In this document: positions 35,511 to 43,860 of the stretch, in pieces
How the letters are laid out: each line of letters starts with the position of its first letter
How positions within the stretch are numbered: the first letter of the stretch is position 1
NCBI GenBank assembly: GCA_041906465.1
Contig: JAYRJE010000005.1
Span: forward strand, 248,001 to 312,000
Origin: Didemnitutus sp041906465
GTDB lineage: Bacteria > Verrucomicrobiota > Verrucomicrobiia > Opitutales > Opitutaceae
DNA length: 64,000 bases
Reading direction: 5' to 3'
Translations under genes and position numbers: made by a program
The notes under the pieces: model-generated
Seen by the model: the letters and a program-made list of their open reading frames with translations, nothing else
What the model was told of the DNA's origin: nothing
Database searches by the model: none

Positions 35511-36218
35511 ATGTCATTCCGCCGTTTCTCCACGCAAACGTTGGTTGCTGCCGCACTCCTCCTCGCGGGCTGCCGCGACAAGGAAGTTGTTTCCTACCGC
35601 GCTCCGCGCGATTCCGCCGCTCCGACGGCCGAACGTCCGAAAATGGCCATGGGCGGCGCAGCCTCCCAAGGCCAGCTCCCGGACGGCCACCCGCCGATCG
35701 GTGGCGCCGCCGCCAATGCCGGCGCTTCCAACGCCACGCCTGCACCCGGCGGCGCGATGGCCGCCGCGGGCCTGCCCGACGGCGCCGTAAGCAAGAACAA
35801 TGCGCTCACGTGGACCGCCCCCGCCCCGTGGCAGGAGCGCGCTCCCGGTTCGATTCGCAAGGGCAGCTACACTGTGCCCGGCGAAGCTGGAGCCGTCGCT
35901 GATCTCTCCATCACCGCATTCCCCGGCGACACCGGCGGCCTGCACGCCAACATCAACCGCTGGCGCGGACAAATCGGCCTCGCGCCCATCAGCGACGCGG
36001 AAGTCGAGAAAACCGTCGAACACCTCGACGCAAACGGCCTGCACATCGACTTCGTCGAGATCGTCGGCACCACGGGCAATCCGCCCATGCGTTTGCTCGG
36101 CGCCATCGTGCCTTATCAAAAGGAAACGTGGTTCTTCAAACTCACGGGACCTGACGCGCTTGTCGCCAACCAGCGCGAGGCTTTCCGCACTTTCCTCACC
36201 ACCATCAAGGTCCGCTGA
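35511..36218 (+). CDS. Lipoprotein linked to cytochrome c maturation genes
   Basis: A 235-residue predicted lipoprotein: MSFRRFSTQTLVAAALLLAG with lipobox LLAGC (Cys about residue 21). A Gly-, Ala- and Pro-rich linker (about 35-95) leads to a compact domain of about 130 residues starting ALTWTAPAPWQERAPGSIRK and ending REAFRTFLTTIKVR, which includes KETWFFKLTGP. I do not recognise the domain with certainty. Its stop is two bases from the resB start, so it is very likely part of the System II operon and may serve at the periplasmic or outer face. Role inferred from context. Confidence 0.75.
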   Translation: MSFRRFSTQTLVAAALLLAGCRDKEVVSYRAPRDSAAPTAERPKMAMGGAASQGQLPDGHPPIGGAAANAGASNATPAPGGAMAAAGLPDGAVSKNNALTWTAPAPWQERAPGSIRKGSYTVPGEAGAVADLSITAFPGDTGGLHANINRWRGQIGLAPISDAEVEKTVEHLDANGLHIDFVEIVGTTGNPPMRLLGAIVPYQKETWFFKLTGPDALVANQREAFRTFLTTIKVR

Positions 36219-36220
36219 AC

Positions 36221-37399
36221 ATGAACGCCACGCTCCGCTCGTTCCGCGATTTCTTCTGCTCGCTGCAGCTCACCGTCTGGCTGCTGATCCTCTCGATGAT
36301 CCTCGTGTTCGTCGCGACGCTCGATCAGGTCAACCTCGGCATCTGGGCGGTGCAGGAGAAATATTTCCGCAGCTTCGCCGTCCTCTGGCAAATTCCCGAT
36401 TCGAACGTCGCGATCCCGGTCTTCCCGGGCGGCTACTTCATCGGCGGACTGCTGCTCATCAATCTGGTGGCCGCGCACGTCTATCGCTTTTCCTTAACGT
36501 GGAAAAAATCCGGCATCCAGCTCACGCACGCCGGCCTCATCCTGCTCCTCGTCGGTGAACTGCTCACCGGCCTGCTGTCGAAGGAAAGCTTCCTGCGTCT
36601 CGATACCGGCGAAACCAAGCACTACTCCGAAAGTTTCTCCGCCAACGAACTCGTGCTGATCGACCACAGTGACCCCAAGACCGACCTCGTCGTGGCCATT
36701 CCCGAGGCCGCCGTGGCGGACAAAAAATCGATCCAGCACAAAGACCTCCCCTTCCGCGTCGACGTGAAGGACTACTACCCGAACTCGAACCTCTCCCGCG
36801 TCGGTCCGCACTCGGGTCTGCAGGCCGTCGCCAATCAGGGCTTCGGGACCAACATCGTCATTGTGCCGGAGAAGATCACCTACAAACCCAAGGAGCGGAA
36901 CATCCCGAGCGCCTACATCGAGATCGTCGCCCCCGAGGGCAGTCAGGGCATCTGGCTGGCCTCGCAGATGCTCGCCCAGCCGCAAACGTTCCAATACGCC
37001 GGCAAGACGTGGGAGATCGCTTTCCGCCAGACCCGCACCTACAAGCCGTTCTCGCTCACGCTGCTCAAGTTCACCCACGACAAGTATCCTGGCACCGAAA
37101 TTCCGAAGAACTTTTCCAGCCGCGTGCGCGTGAAGAGCGACGACGGCAAGGAAGACCGCGAAGCCCTGATCTTCATGAACAACCCGCTGCGCTACGGCGG
37201 CTATACGTTCTATCAGGCGGGCTTCGATAACAACGACACCACGACCGTCCTCCAAGTCGTGCGCAACCCGGGCTGGCTCCTGCCCTACATCGCCTGCGTG
37301 GCGATGGGCCTCGGCCTCTGCATCCAATTCGGCATCACCCTCGCCGGTTTCATCCGCAAGCGCTCCGCCGCCAACGCCGCCGCGGCCGCGAAAGCCTAA
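36221..37399 (+). CDS. resB: System II cytochrome c biogenesis protein ResB/CcsB
   Basis: A 392-residue membrane protein that, with CcsA, delivers heme and maintains reduced apocytochrome at the outer face of the inner membrane. Three N-terminal TMs (LQLTVWLLILSMILVFVATL, GGYFIGGLLLINLVAAHVYR and LTHAGLILLLVGELLTGLLS), a periplasmic domain of about 220 residues containing FMNNPLRYGGYTFYQAGFDN, and a C-terminal TM (WLLPYIACVAMGLGLCIQFG) are visible. That NPLRYGGYTFYQ stretch is typical of ResB. Followed by ccsA 15 bases downstream. Confidence 0.9.
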   Translation: MNATLRSFRDFFCSLQLTVWLLILSMILVFVATLDQVNLGIWAVQEKYFRSFAVLWQIPDSNVAIPVFPGGYFIGGLLLINLVAAHVYRFSLTWKKSGIQLTHAGLILLLVGELLTGLLSKESFLRLDTGETKHYSESFSANELVLIDHSDPKTDLVVAIPEAAVADKKSIQHKDLPFRVDVKDYYPNSNLSRVGPHSGLQAVANQGFGTNIVIVPEKITYKPKERNIPSAYIEIVAPEGSQGIWLASQMLAQPQTFQYAGKTWEIAFRQTRTYKPFSLTLLKFTHDKYPGTEIPKNFSSRVRVKSDDGKEDREALIFMNNPLRYGGYTFYQAGFDNNDTTTVLQVVRNPGWLLPYIACVAMGLGLCIQFGITLAGFIRKRSAANAAAAAKA

Positions 37400-37414
37400 C
37401 CACGCCTCCACGCC

Positions 37415-39280
37415 ATGAAACGCTTCCTTCCCCTGATCGTCCTCGCGCTCGGCGCGCTCTATCTCGCGTCCACGCTTCGCGAGCCGACCGACAAGGCCGG
37501 TTTCAACCTCACCGACTTTGGTCGCGTGCCCGTGCTCGTCGGCGGTCGCATCAAGCCGCTCGACACCGTCGCCCGCACGTCGATCCTCGCAATCCGCGGC
37601 AGCCAATACATTGCCACACCCGACGGAAAATCCATCACGCCCGACGCGTGGCTCGCCGACGTGCTGTTCAACCCGGCGAAGGCCGACACCTATAAGATCT
37701 TCCTCATCGAGAACCACGAGGTCGTCGACCTCCTGAAGCTCAACCTCGAGGACGGTGACGGCAAAAAACGGTTTTCCTACGAGCAGCTCCGTCCGCAACT
37801 CCCCGAACTCGAGCGCCAGGCCCGCATGGTCGACAGCGTGGAGGACCCGCTGCGCACGCCCTTCCAAAAACAGATCATGGCCGTGCAACGGCGCGTGATC
37901 ACCTACATGCAGCTGAAAGCCAGTGTGCAGGTGCCCGACTCGCCCGACTTCCTCGCCGAGCTCGTTACCTTCGACAAAGCGCTCCCCGCCGGCATCGCCG
38001 CGGTTCGCGCCAAACAGGCCAATCAACCGCACAACGCCGAAGCCGTGCAGGCGATGAAGGAAATGGCCGACCGCTTCTCCTACATCGAGTCCGTGGGCAA
38101 CCTCCGCACCGTCCCGCCCGAAGTCGGCGACACCAACGCGAACAATTGGCGCACCGCCGGCGGCGCGCTGATCGAATCCTTCGGCGTCGGCCGCGTTCAC
38201 CCCACCGTGCTCGGCTACGCCGCACTCGGCCACGCCTGGCGCAAAGGCGACGCGAAGCAGTTCAACGAAATCGTAACCGTCCTCCACGACCAGCTCGCCA
38301 AGCGCTATCCCGACGCCATGCGCAAGAGCGACGTGGAGTCGCGCTTCAACGCCGCGGCGCCCTTCTACAGCAGCATGGTGCTCTACGTTCTCGCCTTCCT
38401 CCTCGCCGTGTTTTCCTGGCTGAAATGGCCCGACACGCTCCAGCGCTCGGCTTTCTGGCTTCTCACGCTCGCCTTCATCGCGACCACGGCCGGCATCGCC
38501 ACGCGCATGTGGCTCGAAGGTCGTCCGCCCGTCACGAACCTCTATTCGTCCGCTCTCGGCGTCGGCTGGGGTGCGGTCTTCCTCTGCGTGATCCTCGAAC
38601 GCGTCTACAAAAACGCGGTCGGTGCCGTCGCCGGCGGCATGATCGGTTTCGCCACTCTCCTGATCGCACACCACCTCTCGATCGGCGGCGACACGCTCGA
38701 GATGATGCGCGCCGTGCTCGATTCGAACTTCTGGTTGGCGACGCACGTCGTGGTGATCACGATCGGTTACTCCGCCACATTCCTCGCCGGCTTCCTGGCG
38801 CTCGTCTACATCTTCCGCGGCGTGTTCACCCAGTCCCTCGACAAGGCCACGGCCGATGCACTCTACCGCATGGTCTACGGCATCGTGTGCTTCGCCACGC
38901 TGTTCAGTCTCATCGGCACCGTGCTCGGCGGCATCTGGGCCGACCAATCCTGGGGCCGCTTCTGGGGCTGGGACCCCAAGGAAAACGGCGCGCTCATCAT
39001 TGTCATCTGGAACGCCATCATCCTGCACGCCCGCTGGGGCGGCATGGTGAAGGCGCGCGGCGTCATGGCGATGGCGGTCTTCGGCAACATCGTCACGAGT
39101 TGGAGCTGGTTCGGCACGAACATGCTCGGCGTCGGTCTGCACAGTTACGGCTTCATGGATGCCGCGTTCTACTGGCTCGTCGCGTTCGTCGCCTCGCAAT
39201 TGCTGATCATCGCGCTGGCGGCGATCCCGCTGGAAAAATGGAAGAGCTTCCGCGGCAGCAACGCCGTCACGCCCCCCTGA
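37415..39280 (+). CDS. ccsA: System II cytochrome c synthase CcsA/ResC with long N-terminal domain
   Basis: A 621-residue membrane protein. The C-terminal half is the heme-handling CcsA core with many TMs, PPVTNLYSS, and the tryptophan-rich WWD motif (ADQSWGRFWGWDPKENGALI), which positions heme for attachment to CxxCH. The first 320 residues are different: one N-terminal TM (FLPLIVLALGALYLA), then a long periplasmic region starting RVPVLVGGRIKPLDTVARTS that classical CcsA lacks. It ends the operon with the lipoprotein and resB genes and is followed by a strong terminator. Its clients are likely the multiheme cytochromes encoded 2-8 kb away. Confidence 0.9.
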   Translation: MKRFLPLIVLALGALYLASTLREPTDKAGFNLTDFGRVPVLVGGRIKPLDTVARTSILAIRGSQYIATPDGKSITPDAWLADVLFNPAKADTYKIFLIENHEVVDLLKLNLEDGDGKKRFSYEQLRPQLPELERQARMVDSVEDPLRTPFQKQIMAVQRRVITYMQLKASVQVPDSPDFLAELVTFDKALPAGIAAVRAKQANQPHNAEAVQAMKEMADRFSYIESVGNLRTVPPEVGDTNANNWRTAGGALIESFGVGRVHPTVLGYAALGHAWRKGDAKQFNEIVTVLHDQLAKRYPDAMRKSDVESRFNAAAPFYSSMVLYVLAFLLAVFSWLKWPDTLQRSAFWLLTLAFIATTAGIATRMWLEGRPPVTNLYSSALGVGWGAVFLCVILERVYKNAVGAVAGGMIGFATLLIAHHLSIGGDTLEMMRAVLDSNFWLATHVVVITIGYSATFLAGFLALVYIFRGVFTQSLDKATADALYRMVYGIVCFATLFSLIGTVLGGIWADQSWGRFWGWDPKENGALIIVIWNAIILHARWGGMVKARGVMAMAVFGNIVTSWSWFGTNMLGVGLHSYGFMDAAFYWLVAFVASQLLIIALAAIPLEKWKSFRGSNAVTPP

Positions 39281-39331
39281 TTTTCCTCTGATTTGGGGCG
39301 GGTCCTCCCACCCGGCTCCATTCGCAAAAAC

Positions 39332-39365
39332 GGGCGGGACCGAGTGGTCCCGCCCTGTTTGTTTT
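39332..39365 (+). terminator. Bidirectional rho-independent terminator after ccsA
   Basis: GGGCGGGACC, loop GAGT, GGTCCCGCCC, then TGTTTGTTTT on the plus strand. On the minus strand the stem is followed by GTTTTT, so it can also serve the convergent gene at 39388. Confidence 0.9.
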
Positions 39366-39387
39366 CCGAATCGAAATAAAAAGGGCG

Positions 39388-39819
39388 TCAGGCGCCCGCC
39401 GGCTTCTTGATCACCTCGCGCACGACAAGATCGGCGGAGACGCGATGAAGCTTAAATCCCGGCCCGGCGGACGGCATCGCGAACGAGCTGCCGTCCGGCA
39501 TCGTGACGACCCCGGACCGCGAGCCACCGGCGCTGCCCTGACGAGCCGGCACGCCGTCACGATCGACCTGCACGATGCACACCCGGGCAAAGCCCGCCTT
39601 GGCGGCTTCGCTGCGCACCTTGTCGGCGATGCGCTGGCCGAGCGTGTCGTTGCCAATGTCGCTGATCGCCACGGTCAGCGTCCGCCCGAGCGCTTCGTCA
39701 GCGGCCAGGCTCGATACGAGCGCGACATCGCCGCGCTTCAGTTCAGTGGGAGCCGCTTGAGCCAACGGCGTGAGGGCACAAACGAGCCCGAGCATCTTAA
39801 CGGCAAACGGAATTTTCAT
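39388..39819 (-). CDS. Hypothetical exported protein
   Basis: A 143-residue protein with a signal peptide (MKIPFAVKMLGLVCALTPLA, cleavage near QAA). The mature part (ELKRGDVALVSSLAADEALG, then TLTVAISDIGNDTLGQRIAD) looks like a small alpha/beta domain with a Ser/Gly-rich stretch (RQGSAGGSRSG). I do not recognise a family. It is convergent with ccsA, shares its bidirectional terminator, and lies upstream of no obvious partner. Confidence 0.65.
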   Translation of the reverse strand: MKIPFAVKMLGLVCALTPLAQAAPTELKRGDVALVSSLAADEALGRTLTVAISDIGNDTLGQRIADKVRSEAAKAGFARVCIVQVDRDGVPARQGSAGGSRSGVVTMPDGSSFAMPSAGPGFKLHRVSADLVVREVIKKPAGA

Positions 39820-39932
39820 GACAGTCGTGGGTAGGAGGTTTGGCCCGTTAGGATGGCTACAGAAGCCATCGGCGCGCCGAACTCAACCGACAATCGACGA
39901 AACGTCCGCGCCGTCCCGTCACCGACTCACCC

Positions 39933-41258
39933 TCACCCGCACACGACCGCGCGCTCCGACTTCGGCTGCAACGCGCGCTTACCGTGCCCCTCGAGCTCGG
40001 TGCGCACGTGCGCGCGCATGGCGTCGCGGTAGCTGTTCACCGACTCGAAAAACTCCGACATCATCAGCATCAGCCAATACATGCCATCGGGCGTCAGCTC
40101 CCAGCCGCGCTTGGTGCGATTGGCCGCGCGGAGCAATTCGAGCGTCCGCAGCTCGCCCCAGAGCCGCCAGAAAAACTTCCGGCCGTGCCGCTGGCGCGCC
40201 CACTCGCGATCGAGGCCGAGGCCAAACATCCGCGTGAGCAGCGCATAGCGCATCGTGTCGCCTTCGCTGAGCTGGTGGCGCGTGACGATGCCCGTGAGAC
40301 CGTCGCGAACGCGCTGCTCGTAGGCGTTGAGCGAGAAGGTCGTCGCGTAGAGCGTGCCGTCGAGATAGCTGAACGCGCCGCTGCCCACGCCGACGTAATT
40401 TTCCGAGGCGACGATGTATTCATCGGTGCCCTGCCCTTGGCGCGTGAAGCACCACGCCGACGAAGCCGCAAAGCCCGCCGGTCGGAGCTTGCCCAGGATC
40501 GTGTGAAACAGCTTCCGCAGGCGCCGACGATCCGGCTGGCCCATCGCGCCCTGCATGCGCCGCAGCGTCGTGGGCGAGGTCATCAGCGGGTAGCACGACA
40601 CCTGGTTGGCGCCGAGCGACAGGAAGATGTCCAGATCGCGCTCGAGCGACGCCACGCTCTGGTGCGGCTGGTTGAAGATGAGATCGACGTTCAGCGTCGG
40701 GAAAATTCCCGCGGCGTTGCGGATGCGCTCGGCCGTCTCGGCACCGTTGCCGTATTTGGCGTAGCGATCCATTTCCTGGAGCAACTGATCGTCGAAGCTT
40801 TGCACGCCGACTGAGAGGCGCGTGACGCCGCCCGCGCGCAGCTTCGAGAGGAGCGGCTCCTGCAGGTCCTTGGGGTTCGTCTCGACTGAGACCTCCTTCA
40901 CGGCGAACAGCTCCTTCACCAGCGCGATGGTCTTGAGGAGCTCGTCGGCTTCCACGGTGGGCGTGCCGCCGCCGAAGTAGACGCCGGAGAACTTGAAGCC
41001 GGCATCGTGGTAGCGGCGGATCTCCGTGCGCAGCGCCGCGAAGTAACGCATCGCGAGTTCGTGGCAGTGCTGCACGCGGTGAAACGAGCAGAACGGGCAC
41101 AGCACCTCGCAAAACGGCACGTGCACGTAGAGGTAACAGCCGCCGTCCCTCGGCACCGGTGGCACGCGCCCGTCGGTTTCCTGCATTTTCAGGAAACCGC
41201 GGGTGCGGAAGCGGAAGAGGCGGATGAGAGCGGAATCGACGAGGCCGGAGGCAAACAT
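39933..41258 (-). CDS. Radical SAM protein, HemN/HemW-like
   Basis: A 441-residue radical SAM enzyme. The cluster motif CEVLCPFCSF (CxxxCxxC) follows YLYVHVPF near residue 45, as in HemN and HemW. GVYFGGGTPTVEADEL, VSVETNPKDL, TRLSVGVQSFDDQLLQEMDR and LIFNQPHQS are all characteristic of the coproporphyrinogen oxidase-like family. A C-terminal HemN-type domain (TRHQLSEGDTMRYALLTRMF) is present. Ser/Pro changes and length differ from typical HemW, so the substrate is open. The gene starts 25 bases after the 11-heme cytochrome gene on the same strand, suggesting a heme-related job in the cytochrome operon. Confidence 0.8.
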   Translation of the reverse strand: MFASGLVDSALIRLFRFRTRGFLKMQETDGRVPPVPRDGGCYLYVHVPFCEVLCPFCSFHRVQHCHELAMRYFAALRTEIRRYHDAGFKFSGVYFGGGTPTVEADELLKTIALVKELFAVKEVSVETNPKDLQEPLLSKLRAGGVTRLSVGVQSFDDQLLQEMDRYAKYGNGAETAERIRNAAGIFPTLNVDLIFNQPHQSVASLERDLDIFLSLGANQVSCYPLMTSPTTLRRMQGAMGQPDRRRLRKLFHTILGKLRPAGFAASSAWCFTRQGQGTDEYIVASENYVGVGSGAFSYLDGTLYATTFSLNAYEQRVRDGLTGIVTRHQLSEGDTMRYALLTRMFGLGLDREWARQRHGRKFFWRLWGELRTLELLRAANRTKRGWELTPDGMYWLMLMMSEFFESVNSYRDAMRAHVRTELEGHGKRALQPKSERAVVCG

Positions 41259-41283
41259 GCGTGGGCGGGAATCGAGTTCGCGA

Positions 41284-43485
41284 TTAGTGGAACAACCGCG
41301 AAACCATGGCGTAGACAATCAGCACGAGGAGCACGAGGCCGGTGCCGAAGAACAGGAAGCCGGCGGCCGTCGCGACCGCCTTGCGGCCCTGCCACTCGTC
41401 CTTGACCTTGAAGTTCTCGAGTTTGCCGGCGGCGACGAGACGGTCATACCAGCGCTTCCGCTCGTGCAGCATTTCGGTGTGCGAGATGCGGCCCGAGAAG
41501 ATGACCTTGTCCATCGGGAACTTCTCGATGCGGAAGTGCGTGTTGAAGAAGTGGAACGTGAAGATGAAGCCGGCCGCGAGCAGTGCTTCGTCCGAGTGGA
41601 TGACGTGCGCAATATTGATGATCCAACCGGGCAGGAAGAGCGTGAAGAACTTCGGGAACCACAGAATCATTCCGGAGACGCCGATCATCGCCACGCCCCA
41701 GAACACGGCGAGGTAGTCGAAACGCTCCCAATACGTCCACCGGTCGAACTGCGGACGCGGGCCCTTGCCGAAGAACCATTTGTTGTGCGCCACGAAATCG
41801 CGCCAGTCCTGGAAGGACGGCAGCATCGAGTCGGGTCCGAACGCAGCGCCGAAGAGACGCTTGATTTCGAAACGGCCGGTCTCCGGATTGCGCACGGCCT
41901 TGCGATTCTGCCAGAGCGACACGGCGAGTTCGCTCAGGTGCAACGCGAAGTAACCGAACGTCATGATCGCACCGAAGTGGTGGAGCGTGCGCGCGACCTC
42001 GGCGCCGCCCATGAAGTGCATCATGGTCTTGGCCCAGTCCGCATAGTAGAATTTCAGCGGCATGCCCGTGATGACGAGCAACAGGAAGCTCGTCACGACG
42101 AGCATGTGCAGGAAGCGCTCGAACGGCGTGAAGCGCGTGTATTGCACGCCATCGTTATCCGCCTTCAGGACCGCTTCACGGAATTGTTTCGAATCGGTGA
42201 GGTAAAGGTAAACCGAGCGGACGAGCCACAGCACCGTGTGCAGACCGAAGAACAGGAAGGTGCCGATCAGCAGGCACGTCATGAACAGGAAAACCTTGTT
42301 CAGGATCGGATAATTCGACCCGTCCATCGGATTCGCGTGCGCCTGGAATTGCGTAAAGTTCTCGTTCGCGCCGGCGTGGCACTGCGAGCACGTTTGGACA
42401 ATCTTGTCCTTGGACAGGCGCGAGCGCGGATCGCTCACCGGAAACACGTCGTGGTGGCCGTGGCAGTCGTAGCAGGCGGCCACGTCGGGAGCGACGTTCG
42501 GGCGTCCGAGCGCCATCGCCTTGCCGTGATACGTGTCGCGGTAGTGTTCGAGGCGATCCTCGTGACACTTGCCGCAGCTCTGGTCGCTCAGTTCCTTGAA
42601 GTGCGCGGTCTTCGGCTTCTCGATGTCGTGGGCGCTGTGGCAATCGGTGCAGACCGGGCCCTTCTTGTCCCCCTTGGCGAGGAGCTGGCCGTGCACGCTG
42701 GCGTTGTAGGTGTCTTCGACGCCGAGGTGGCAGTTGCCGCAGGACTTGGCGATGTTGGCGTGGTTGGTGTGCGAGTCCTTGTCGACGCTGCGCTTGATGT
42801 CGTGCACGCCGTGACAGTCGTTGCAGGACGGGGCGACAATCAGGCCCTTTTGCATCAGCGCCTGGCCGTGGATGCTGTCGTTGTAGTGGGCCGCGGCTTC
42901 CTTCTGCCCCATGCGGTATTCCTTCGCGAGCTTCGGGTCGTCGTGGCACTTGCCGCAGGTCTTGGTGAGATTGAGTTTGAAGACCGGCGAATCGATCTGC
43001 TTCACGGGCACCATGTCATGCGTGCCGTGGCAACTCGTGCACGAAGCGGCATCAGACGAGCCCATCTTGTGGCTCATGCCGTGGATGCTCGTCGCAAACT
43101 GATTGGTCGCGTTCTCGTGACACGAGGCGCATTGCGCCGGTGCCACCTTGGAATCGTGCGGCGCCTCCTTGATGTCCGCGTGGCAATCGACGCAGTTGAG
43201 TTTCCCGTGAACGGACTTGGCAAAGACCTCGGGCTTCACGCCGACCCATTCCTTCGGTTGCCCCTTCTTGCGCGCCTTGAACTCGGCCTCGTGGCAATCC
43301 ATGCACTCGCTGTTCGGCACGATCGTGGGCTGCGCGACCTCCGCCGGCGCAGCGTCTGTCTTCGCCGGCTCCGTTGCGGCCACGGGCGGCGCCGGCTTGT
43401 CCGCCGCGCGAACGGTCAGCGAAAGAGAAAGCGCGATTGTCGCCACGCACAGTGGCCGACACAGGGAGCGAAGCACGGTTTTCAT
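41284..43485 (-). CDS. Multiheme cytochrome c / cytochrome b fusion (11 CxxCH)
   Basis: A 733-residue inner-membrane electron-transfer protein. A signal peptide (MKTVLRSLCRPLCVATIALS) precedes about 390 periplasmic residues with 11 CxxCH motifs: CMDCH, CVDCH, CASCH, CTSCH, CGKCH, CNDCH, CGNCH, CTDCH, CGKCH, CYDCH and CSQCH. Many are followed by GxHD or GVHD, as in cytochrome c3/NapC-like repeats. The C-terminal part has about five TMs, with possible b-heme His in FERFLHML, TLHHFGAI and NIAHVIHS. This arrangement resembles Geobacter CbcL-type quinol-linked cytochromes; the assignment is by layout only. The N-terminus is strongly similar to the 13-heme paralogue encoded upstream. Confidence 0.85.
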   Translation of the reverse strand: MKTVLRSLCRPLCVATIALSLSLTVRAADKPAPPVAATEPAKTDAAPAEVAQPTIVPNSECMDCHEAEFKARKKGQPKEWVGVKPEVFAKSVHGKLNCVDCHADIKEAPHDSKVAPAQCASCHENATNQFATSIHGMSHKMGSSDAASCTSCHGTHDMVPVKQIDSPVFKLNLTKTCGKCHDDPKLAKEYRMGQKEAAAHYNDSIHGQALMQKGLIVAPSCNDCHGVHDIKRSVDKDSHTNHANIAKSCGNCHLGVEDTYNASVHGQLLAKGDKKGPVCTDCHSAHDIEKPKTAHFKELSDQSCGKCHEDRLEHYRDTYHGKAMALGRPNVAPDVAACYDCHGHHDVFPVSDPRSRLSKDKIVQTCSQCHAGANENFTQFQAHANPMDGSNYPILNKVFLFMTCLLIGTFLFFGLHTVLWLVRSVYLYLTDSKQFREAVLKADNDGVQYTRFTPFERFLHMLVVTSFLLLVITGMPLKFYYADWAKTMMHFMGGAEVARTLHHFGAIMTFGYFALHLSELAVSLWQNRKAVRNPETGRFEIKRLFGAAFGPDSMLPSFQDWRDFVAHNKWFFGKGPRPQFDRWTYWERFDYLAVFWGVAMIGVSGMILWFPKFFTLFLPGWIINIAHVIHSDEALLAAGFIFTFHFFNTHFRIEKFPMDKVIFSGRISHTEMLHERKRWYDRLVAAGKLENFKVKDEWQGRKAVATAAGFLFFGTGLVLLVLIVYAMVSRLFH

Positions 43486-43690
43486 GGCGCGGCGGCAGTA
43501 TGCAAAAATTGCAGCAAACCGGCTGCGCACACGTTGGCCTCGCCGGGGCGTAAATTGGGGATTCGATAAGCGCGGCAATAGGCAGGGCCTGCTTCGGATG
43601 AGCATCAGCGGCGCTTAAACCACACTGCGAACGCGCATTCATTGCTCAAGGTGTGTCAAGGCGCGTCCCGCAACAGCGGCCGCTCTCCCG

Positions 43691-43721
43691 AGGTGGTCGC
43701 CACTGTCCCAGCGGCGACGCG
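43691..43721. repeat. AGGTGGTCG-family palindrome
   Basis: AGGTGGTCGCCACTGTCCCA followed by GCGGCGACGCG. Same frame as the unit at 6050, with compensating changes in both stem arms (GTCGCC...GGCGAC here, GTCGTT...GACGAC there). The spacer 43486-43860 has repeats only and no gene. Confidence 0.5.
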
Positions 43722-43755
43722 ATCACCATGTCAGTCACGCACCCACCCGCCACCC

Positions 43756-43843
43756 GTAGGGCCTGACCTCGTGTCAGGCCTCAGCGACGCTCGCCGCTCC
43801 ATGCCGCGACCGCCGCAAGGCTCGACACAAGGTCGAGCCCTAC
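43756..43843. repeat. REPIN-like element with GTAGGGC...GCCCTAC ends
   Basis: The left unit GTAGGGCCTGACCTCGTGTC continues into AGGCCT. The right unit is AGGCTCGACACAAGGTCGAG followed by CCCTAC. Two hairpins of different sequence in inverted orientation, 88 bp in all, between the two multiheme cytochrome genes. Confidence 0.65.
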
Positions 43844-43860
43844 AGCGTGCAGGCGCACGG

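Noticed and set aside
36494..39199. Long open frame of 901 codons opposite resB and ccsA
   Set aside because: Low-complexity charged sequence with no motif; the plus strand encodes well-recognised cytochrome maturation proteins with the WWD motif.
39852..39870. Hairpin GATGGCT-ACAGA-AGCCATC as a terminator
   Set aside because: No T tract on either side and only a 7-bp stem; it was not supported as a terminator.
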